Below are positions 42,094-64,000 of a stretch of DNA of 64,000 nucleotides, piece by piece. Below the pieces are notes generated by a model. That model made no database searches and was not told the DNA's origin. It saw only the letters and a list, made by a program, of their open reading frames with translations. The stretch is from Sorex araneus. Its lineage: Eukaryota > Chordata > Mammalia > Eulipotyphla > Soricidae. Position numbers and translations under genes: made by a program. The DNA lies in NCBI RefSeq assembly GCF_027595985.1, contig NC_073304.1, forward strand, positions 213,682,500 through 213,746,499. The letters are read 5' to 3'. Numbering within the stretch: position 1 is the stretch's first letter; each line of letters starts with the position of its first letter.

Positions 42094-42272
42094 TGGGGCT
42101 GGAGCGATAGCACAGCAGGTAGGGCGTCTGCCTTGCACAAGGCCTACCCGGGTTCGATTCCCAGAATCCCATATGGTCCCCTGAGCACAGCAAGGGGTAA
42201 TTCCTGAGTGCAGAGCCAGGAGTAACCCCTGGGCATCGCCGGGTGTGACCCAAAAAGCAGAAAAAAAAAAAA
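42094..42272 (+). mobile_element. tRNA-derived SINE with 8-bp duplication
   Basis: Full-length sense copy between GTAGTCAA repeats (42086-42093 and 42273-42280). Confidence 0.95.
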
Positions 42273-42428
42273 GTAGTCAAAACAACATCAGCTATTTCTC
42301 TAATCAGGAAACATGAATAGATTTTTGGTCAAACAAACATAAGTAGAATATTATAATTTTATGCCCAATATTATAATTTTAAGGATATGCATGCTCTAAT
42401 TTAACTTTTAAACTTTAAATTAATTTTT

Positions 42429-42606
42429 TTTTTTTTTTTTTGCTTTTTGGGTCACACCTGGCGATGCACAGGGGTTACTCCTGGCTCTGCACTCAGGAAC
42501 CACCCCTGGCCGTGCTCAGGGGACCATATGGGATGCTGGGATTTGAACCCGGGTCGGCCGCGTGCAAGGCAAACGCCCTACCCGCTGTGCTATTGCTCCA
42601 TCCCCC
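42429..42606 (-). mobile_element. tRNA-derived SINE with 14-bp duplication
   Basis: Antisense copy between TTAAATTAATTTTT repeats (42415-42428 and 42607-42620). Confidence 0.95.
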
Positions 42607-42649
42607 TTAAATTAATTTTTAGTAAATGTTATGCTAGATTACTTATGCT

Positions 42650-42957
42650 AGATATCTTTAGCCTGCTTCTCCCTTTGGGAGAAACTGGCAATCTTCTGAG
42701 AGTTTCCTGCCCACATGGGACAGTCTTACAAGCTTCCCATGGTGTATGCATATGCAAAATCCAGTAACAAGCTGGATCTCGTTCCCGTGACCCTGAAGAG
42801 CCTCCAGTGCAACATCGTTGGGAAGGCCAAGTCCCGATAGACTTCTAAGATCTCAGGGAAAGGACGAAATGAGATGTTACTAGGCCTGCCCGAGAAATCA
42901 GTGATTAACGGGCTATCGTGATCATGACGATCACGATTGTGATCGTGATCGTTATGC
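42650..42957 (+). mobile_element. Composite-SINE second module with inverted-repeat tail
   Basis: TTTGGGAGAAACTGGCAATC, TGAGAGTTTCCTGCCCACAT and CCAGTAACAAGCTGGATCTC are diverged versions of the second module. The 3' end is a GATCAT/GATCAC/GTGATC repeat that can fold on itself. Confidence 0.65.
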
Positions 42958-43047
42958 TAGATTAATTCACCCAGAGGCCAAATGTAAGTGTGGTAGGCAC
43001 ACATACAGACACAAATATCTTTATTTTTCTCTTAAAGTTTTAGTCAT

Positions 43048-43233
43048 AGGGGCTGGAGAGATAGCACAGCGGGTAGGGTGTTTGCCTTGCACGCGGCCGA
43101 CCCGGGTTCAAATCCCAGCATCCCATATGGTCCCCTGAGCACGGCCAGGGGTAATTCCTGAGTGCAGAGCCAGGAGTAACCCCTGTGCATCGCCAGGTGT
43201 GACCCAAAAAGCAAAAAAAAAAAAAAAAACAAA
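43048..43233 (+). mobile_element. tRNA-derived SINE with 15-bp target duplication
   Basis: Full-length sense copy with TAAAGTTTTAGTCAT on both sides (43033-43047 and 43234-43248), identical over 15 bp: a recent insertion. Confidence 0.97.
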
Positions 43234-43452
43234 TAAAGTTTTAGTCATGTACATTTCCACTCTTAACTAACGCACATAAGCAGCGAGTCTCTCCAGGCCC
43301 ATGCAATGAAGAGGAAATTTCCTAGTGAGGGGCTTCCAAGTCCCGGAGATGCAGGTTTTTAGATTATCCCATGCAGCTCAAAAGGTTTCTTTCCTTTCCT
43401 TTGGCCTTTCTCCTTTCCTTTCTCTTTTCCTCCCCTTCATATTCCCCTTCTT

Positions 43453-43618
43453 TTTTTTTCTCCTTTTGTGTTTTTTGAGCTACACCTGGTGATGCTCAGG
43501 GGTTGCTGCTGGCTCTGCACTTGGGAATTACTCCTGGCACAGGGGACCATATGGGATGCCAGGGATAGAATCTGCAAAGCAAACACCTAACCCCTGTACT
43601 ATCTATCTCTCCAACCCC
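43453..43618 (-). mobile_element. Diverged tRNA-derived SINE
   Basis: TTTGAGCTACACCTGGTGAT through CTATCTCTCCAACCCC. Confidence 0.85.
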
Positions 43619-43632
43619 GATAGAAAAGGTTT

Positions 43633-43803
43633 TGGTTGTTTTTATCGGTTTGTTTTGGGGTCATGCCCAGGGGTGCTCAGAGCTTACTCCTGGTTCTCTG
43701 CTCAAGCACACTCCTAGTGGGCTCAGGGTACCATATGGAATGACGGGGGTTGAAGCCCTGTGCAAGGCAAACACCCTACCTGATGTGCTATCACTCTGGC
43801 CCC
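43633..43803 (-). mobile_element. tRNA-derived SINE
   Basis: GGGGTCATGCCCAGGGGTGC through CTATCACTCTGGCCCC; flanks ATAGAAAAGG and GTAGAAAAGG. Confidence 0.87.
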
Positions 43804-44144
43804 AGTAGAAAAGGGTTTTTTTTCCATAGAGTCATAATTGTATATAGTTTAATCAACTAGGAAGCTTCAGTGTCCTGGTAATACTATTATGTAGTTGAGT
43901 CTGAATTCCCCATAGCTACAGCAAAATAAAGAAACAAAGAATAAAACTAAATTCAGATTCCAACAGAGTTGTTTTAAATCCTCCTACCAAGAAGACAGGT
44001 AGAGGGCTCAAAATTTCGTCCCAGGCCCACTGGGTCTGCAAGTGACAGGAGAGCCTCAATAGTTAAAGCTCGCAAATAGCCAGGCCAGGGACTCACCCAG
44101 TCTTGAAGTACATTAACTATTTCCAAACTAAAACCATTTTTCTT

Positions 44145-44322
44145 GGGGCTGGAGAAATAGAACAGCGGGTAGAGCGTTTGCCTTGCACGCAGCCGACCCA
44201 GGTTCGAATCCCAGCATCCCATATAATCTCCTGAGCACCGCCAGGAGTAATTCCTGAGTGCATGAGCCAGGAGTAACCCCTGTGCATCGCTGGGTGTGAC
44301 CCCAAAACCAAAAAAAACCCCA
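44145..44322 (+). mobile_element. tRNA-derived SINE
   Basis: Sense, full length, GCATGAGCCAGG subfamily, ending GACCCCAAAACC. Confidence 0.95.
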
Positions 44323-44611
44323 TTGTTCTTTACTAACATTGTGCTCAAGGAAGCTGGTGCCATGAGAGGAAGAAGAGGGAGGGTTTCCAGGACAAATGTG
44401 CTTTGGGAGTACCAAAAATTTCACCCATGGGGTATGCTCACCACAGGTCAATCAGCTGCCTCTGCTCCCAGTGCCAGAGTACACAGCCCCTCCTGGCAGG
44501 CTTGCCAAAATCTGTTACCAAATCCAAAATCTAGATGCATGTTATTCAAAGTCCAAAATCTGAGAGGCAAGAATGAGAGACCCAGCAAATTCATTCAGAT
44601 GCCAGCATTCT

Positions 44612-44822
44612 GAGATGTAGCACTGTAGTCCCGTTGTACATCAATGTGCTCAAGCGGGCACCAGTAGCGTCTCCATTATGAGACTTGTTACTGTTTTTAG
44701 CATATCAAATATGCCACAGGTAGCTTGCCAGTCTCTTCCATGTGGGCGGGATACTCTCAGTAGCTTGCCGGGCTCTTCAAGAGGGACAGAGGAATTGAAC
44801 CTGGGTCGGCCACTCCGTTTCT
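44612..44822 (-). mobile_element. Composite SINE, antisense
   Basis: Complement of the second module: GTGCTCAAGCGGGCACCAGT, GAGACTTGTTACTGTTTTTA, GATACTCTCAGTAGCTTGCC. It joins a truncated head (GAATTGAACCTGGGTCGGCC). Confidence 0.82.
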
Positions 44823-44839
44823 CATGAAACTTCTAGTCT

Positions 44840-45200
44840 AGGGATTGGGGGAGTCTAGAGTGGTAGGAAAGTGGGCTGGGGGGAGAAACCCTGTCCTGTG
44901 GCCAGCAGGTGATGATGATTGGCTTCTGGTAAAGGCTTGGAAGTAATTTCTGCCTCTGAAAGCCTCCTGAGCTTTCTCTCCCAAGGACCTGGTCATTGTT
45001 CTCTCCCATCCTTCCGTGGCCACGACTCCTGTTTTCACACCGTTAATAGGCAATGTATGATAATACTCCTTTAACTAAGAAACAGACCAGGGAAAGGCCA
45101 GGGGATAGAGAAGCTGTAAGGAGTGGATGCGAACAAGATGCAGTCGCTAATGCTTGCTTATAGATGCTCTAGAATGAAAAATGGCGACTTAGCCTCAGGT
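44840..45200 (+). repeat. Direct repeat copy 2
   Basis: Parallels 38,880-39,155 plus 39,680-39,830, about 5.9 kb away in the same orientation, without the LINE-1. It has no ORF. It could be an LTR, an unclassified interspersed repeat or a segmental duplication. Confidence 0.8.
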
Positions 45201-46544
45201 GTGTGTGTGTGTCTGGGCTGCTGTGTGTTCTCACCCCCATGCACACATGCACACACACACACACTCACAATCATATGAAACACTGAAGATTGACGGGAAG
45301 GATATGAAGACACAAAGATCACACCTTTTTCTTTAGTGGGAAGCGGTCATAAAGAGGCTGAGCTGGTTTGAAGCTTTGTTCAACCTGAGCTGAACCTTGT
45401 CAGATTTTTCTTCTTGTGGGACCGGGAATGGAACCCAGGACCTCACACAGGAAAGGTTGACACTCAACTACTCATGCCACATCCCAGGCCAACCTCAGCT
45501 GAACTTTGACACTATGGGGTATTTCTTCAGACTCGGTGAATAATCGGGACTTTGAGAGCTTTGGATGGGGGCGGAGTCTTCCTGGAGGAATAGGGCATCC
45601 CCCCTGCTCATCTATCAGAGAAGGGGCAAACCCCGGCACAGAAAAGGAAGGGACAAGGTGGGGTGGGGGGGGACAGTGTGTATGTGTGTGTGGGCGACAC
45701 AGACCACTGGAGGGGGAACAGTGTGGGCCTGGGGAGGCTCTCAGTGACGCCAGACCGGAGGGACAATCTGCTTCGAGGCTTTTACAGACCATCCCTTCCA
45801 GACTCCAGCAGAGTCTGCTGAGGGGCTCAGCCTTGGGGCAGTTCACAGAAGAGCCTGGACTTAGTTCAGGATGGGTGCCGGGGGGGCAGCCTTGCTCCAG
45901 TCCGAGGGGCCAGTGTGGAGGGAGCAGGGGCCCGAAGCACTGCTGGGAGCTAAATGTTTAGCACTGAGCACTGCGGGGGCAGCTGTTCCAGGCCAGGCCC
46001 TGGTACTCCTGCTGATGCTGGCGAAAATAAAAGAAAATAAAGACTGTCTTGCCAGTCTTGGGTCACCGCCTCACCTTTGGGCCGACGACTTGTCATGTTG
46101 CTTAGGGGTGCAGGCGGCGGTGGGAAACCATGGTGCCTGGCGGAGCTCATCTCTGCAAGGGTCTCTCCACCCTTACACCCGAACTCTCTGTACCCTTACC
46201 TAATATGACCACTTCCTGCCCTTCCCAGAGCCTGGGCACCACAACCCTACCCTCACTTCCCTCCTCAGGGCCACCACGCTGGCCTCCAACGAGCCTTTGG
46301 GATTCTTTCCCTCTCTGAGCCTCTCCCTCCCTGAGGTTCTGGATCGGTTGTTTGTAGCCTTAGCAGGGGGAGGGGGAGGTTGGGGGGGGGCAGGTGGCTG
46401 GGGGGCATCCGAGTGCACAGAACACTCCCCCGCCTGGAAATCTCCACTTGCCACCTGCAACACCCCGTGCCCCTCGCTTTGTCCTCCTGAGGGGGCAGCT
46501 AGTTGGCACAATCACTGTCCACCAGCCGTGGGGCTGGGGAGGAG
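45201..46544. other. Intergenic downstream of ITGA3
   Basis: Contains a short (GT)n/(CA)n pair at 45,200-45,270 and otherwise no recognised exon. Open frames here lack any similarity I know. Confidence 0.5.
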
Positions 46545-47673
46545 GCGGGCGTACAAACGGGAGCTGTTTATTGGTGCCATGAGAAGCCTATATACAAAGA
46601 AGGCACAAGGAGGGGGAGGGGGCTCCCCTGATACAGTACCATGGAAGGGGGCATGGGGAAGGGGCTCTGGAAGGCAAGGGTCAGCGGAGGTTCTCTGGGA
46701 CCAGCCTGAGCTTCTAGAATGGGCCTCGGGGTTCAGTCCATGGCAGAGGAGGCAGAGCCAGTGATAGCCATGAAGTGTCTCCTCCTGCTTCCCGGCCCAT
46801 GGTCAGGGGGCGCAGAGGTGGTTCGGCTGGCTGGGGCAGGATCGGGGTTCTCTCCCCCCGTCTACATTCAAGCGTCGCTCCCTCTGTGATTTCGAAGGGG
46901 GCTGGGGGTGGGGCGTGGGGGTGTCTCTCCAGGCCTCTGGGGGCTGGAATGCAGCGGTGAGAAGTGGTGTCTCCCCTCTGTGCGACATCTGTCAGCCCGG
47001 GCTTGGCCCCCTCTGCAGAGGACACATCTGTCCGCGCACAGCGTGTCCAGCAGCTGGTCCCCTGGCTCCTTCGGGCTGCACCGGGGGAGAGGCTGTGCAG
47101 CGCGCTATGGAAGCCTTCCTGGGGAACTTTCTAGTTCATTCTGTGCGTGGGTCTGAGCATAGAAGGGCGTGCAAAAGTCCCCTGGGACCACCTCGGGCAG
47201 GGGCCCCCTGCACTCAGCATGGGTCCTGAGAGCTGCAGCTGGGCGCCTGGGGGCGGGGGTGGGGGAGTGCATGGCCCCGTCAGTAGTTTTCATCTCGAGG
47301 GCAGAGTCAGTCCCGTGACTGCGGCTCGAGGGTCCAGTGTGAACAAGGGAGGGTCGCCGAGCGCTGGGCCCTTTTTCCTCCTGGCTCCGGGGAAGGTCCT
47401 TTGGCTTGACTCGGGCACAGGCAGAGGCTGCAGGACGTGCCTCTACACTGTCCACCACGCACAAGCACAGTCCACGAGCAGCGGGGGTCCCCGTGTCTCA
47501 GGGCACGGTGTCCCAGCAGTGTGAGGTCCGGGGGGAGAAGCCCGTGGCCAGGCAGCACCAGCCACAGGCAGTGGCGTCTCCTGCACCGTCGTGGGCGTCG
47601 TTTACGATAAATAGAAGAAAGGGTCATGGGGGGTCAGGGGGGGTGGGAGGCAGGGGTGGGACCGGGGAGGACG
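46545..47673 (-). other. ITGA3: ITGA3 3' UTR
   Basis: About 1.1 kb, free of SINEs unlike its surroundings, from the exon B stop to AATAAA at 46572-46567. The final part, GTATATAGGCTTCTCATGGC, resembles the conserved end of the mammalian ITGA3 message. Confidence 0.8.
46567..46572 (-). terminator. ITGA3: ITGA3 poly(A) signal AATAAA
   Basis: Canonical hexamer on the minus strand; cleavage probably near 46,550. Confidence 0.85.
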
Positions 47674-62984
<15,311 letters not shown>

Positions 62985-63165
62985 GTAGTGCAAGGGAGTT
63001 GGGGGCCACTTCTGGCAGAGACTGTCCTGATGTGGCCAGCAGTGCATGGGGACCATCGGGGCCACACCCAGCAGCCCCCCAGAGGCCATGTTGTGCCAGG
63101 GATTGAACTCAGGGCCTTATACTTGATGGGCAGGTGCTCTACCACTTGATTTATCTTGGTGGCCC
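62985..63165 (-). mobile_element. Eroded SINE
   Basis: GGGGCCACACCCAGCAGCCC, GGGATTGAACTCAGGGCC and GGCAGGTGCTCTACCAC remain. Confidence 0.6.
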
Positions 63166-63181
63166 CAACAGAACACATTAT

Positions 63182-63248
63182 TTATTTTAGGTCTTTGGGT
63201 CACACCCAACAATGCTCAAGGGTTACTCCTATCTTCGTGGCCCCCAAT
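63182..63248 (-). mobile_element. SINE fragment
   Basis: GTCTTTGGGTCACACCCAAC to GGTTACTCCTATC; only the 3' third of the element. Confidence 0.8.
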
Positions 63249-63253
63249 ATATG

Positions 63254-63438
63254 TTATTATTATTATTATTATTTTAGGTTTTTGGGTCACATCCAGCAAT
63301 GCTCAGGGATTACTCCTAACTCTGTGCTCAGGAATTGCTCCTGCAAACTGGAGGGTCATATGGGATGCTGGGGATCGAGCCTGGGTCTGCCACTTGCAAG
63401 GCAAACACCCTACCCGCTGTACTATTGCTCCAGGCCCC
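63254..63438 (-). mobile_element. tRNA-derived SINE with (TTA)n tail
   Basis: Begins with about six TTA units, the complement of its tail, and ends CTATTGCTCCAGGCCCC. Confidence 0.93.
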
Positions 63439-63623
63439 AATACACTGTATTACTGATTTTCTTCTTTATTTATTTTTGCAATGTCAGAAATTGAACCCAG
63501 GGCCTCACATGTGTCAGGCATATACTCTACCATGTAGCCACATGCCCAGCCCCTACACTACTGCTCTTAATTCTTTTAGCCTTGCTTCCCACTATCTTTC
63601 TAGAACCATCTTTAAAGATATAC

Positions 63624-63779
63624 GGGGGCTGGAGCAATAGCACAGCAGGCAGGGCGTTTGCCTTGCACGCAGCTGACCCGGGTTCAATTCCCAGCATTCC
63701 ATATGGTCCCCCGACCCGAGCACCGCCAGGAGTAACCCCTGTACATCTCCAGGTGTGACCCAAAAACCAAAAAAAAAAA
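63624..63779 (+). mobile_element. tRNA-derived SINE with 10-bp duplication
   Basis: Sense copy, internally deleted after GAGCACCGCCAGGAGTAA, between AAAGATATAC repeats (63614-63623 and 63780-63789). Confidence 0.94.
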
Positions 63780-64000
63780 AAAGATATACAGCTATCATCT
63801 CCCAACCCTGTTCCCTCAGGACCATCCCCCACACTATTACCAAAATATAAAGACCCCATTCCTCTGCCTGACTTCCAAAGCACCCGCCTCACACTCCCAT
63901 CTGTCTTGCAGGTTCATCTTTACCATGATGGTGGCTAGAACTGGGTTACAGGCACATATCCTACCCTCAGGCTGCACCCCCTTGTCCCCCGACATTGTGT

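Noticed and set aside
38880-45200. Endogenous retrovirus bounded by the direct repeats
   Set aside because: The spacing would allow it, but I saw no gag, pol or env similarity, primer-binding site or polypurine tract between the repeats. Kept only as one explanation in the finding.
46021-46042. AATAAA-like AATAAAAGAAAATAAAG on the plus strand
   Set aside because: No plus-strand gene ends here. It looks like the A-rich tail of an eroded repeat.

Overview
The window looks like nuclear DNA from a placental mammal, most probably a shrew (Soricidae, Sorex-like). Three genes with spliced, intact reading frames match mammalian orthologues that are neighbours on human chromosome 17q21. Introns and spacers are packed with about 60 copies of one tRNA-derived SINE whose sequence I associate with the shrew SOR family. 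The family name and species are inferred from memory, not from a search.

Layout. 1-2.3 kb: intergenic, with a CA/CT-rich minisatellite that contains a LINE-1 ORF2 scrap. 2.3-3.5 kb: CpG island, promoter and non-coding first exon of SAMD14. 6,996-18,756 (+): SAMD14 coding sequence in nine exons (419 residues), with a 3' UTR to about 19.6 kb. 20,419-35,168 (-): PDK2 coding sequence in eleven exons (407 residues); its CpG-island promoter at 35.0-35.6 kb has three evenly spaced CCAAT boxes. 35.6-46.5 kb: an 11-kb spacer made largely of SINEs, LINE-1 and LINE-2 pieces and an unidentified duplicated repeat. 46.5-62.1 kb (-): the 3' part of ITGA3, 19 coding exons including both alternative cytoplasmic-tail exons A and B. 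Its 5' exons lie beyond the right edge. 62.1-64.0 kb: ITGA3 intron with SINEs.

Gene relations. SAMD14 and PDK2 converge tail to tail, with poly(A) signals about 165 bp apart. PDK2 and ITGA3 lie in tandem on the minus strand. The three products have no shared pathway: a SAM-domain adaptor, a mitochondrial kinase that switches off pyruvate dehydrogenase, and a laminin-binding integrin alpha chain. Their linkage is conserved synteny.

No microbial-style system, CRISPR array or cluster of unknown genes is present. The points most worth checking concern repeats and regulation: a retroelement with ~381-bp tandem modules seen at two loci, a 13-bp minisatellite abutting a PDK2 splice donor, an upstream ORF overlapping the SAMD14 start, a 40-bp higher-order satellite in PDK2 intron 7, and a direct repeat split by a LINE-1 insertion. 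Exon limits were placed by eye from frame continuity, GT/AG sites and recalled human proteins. Transcription start sites are estimates.
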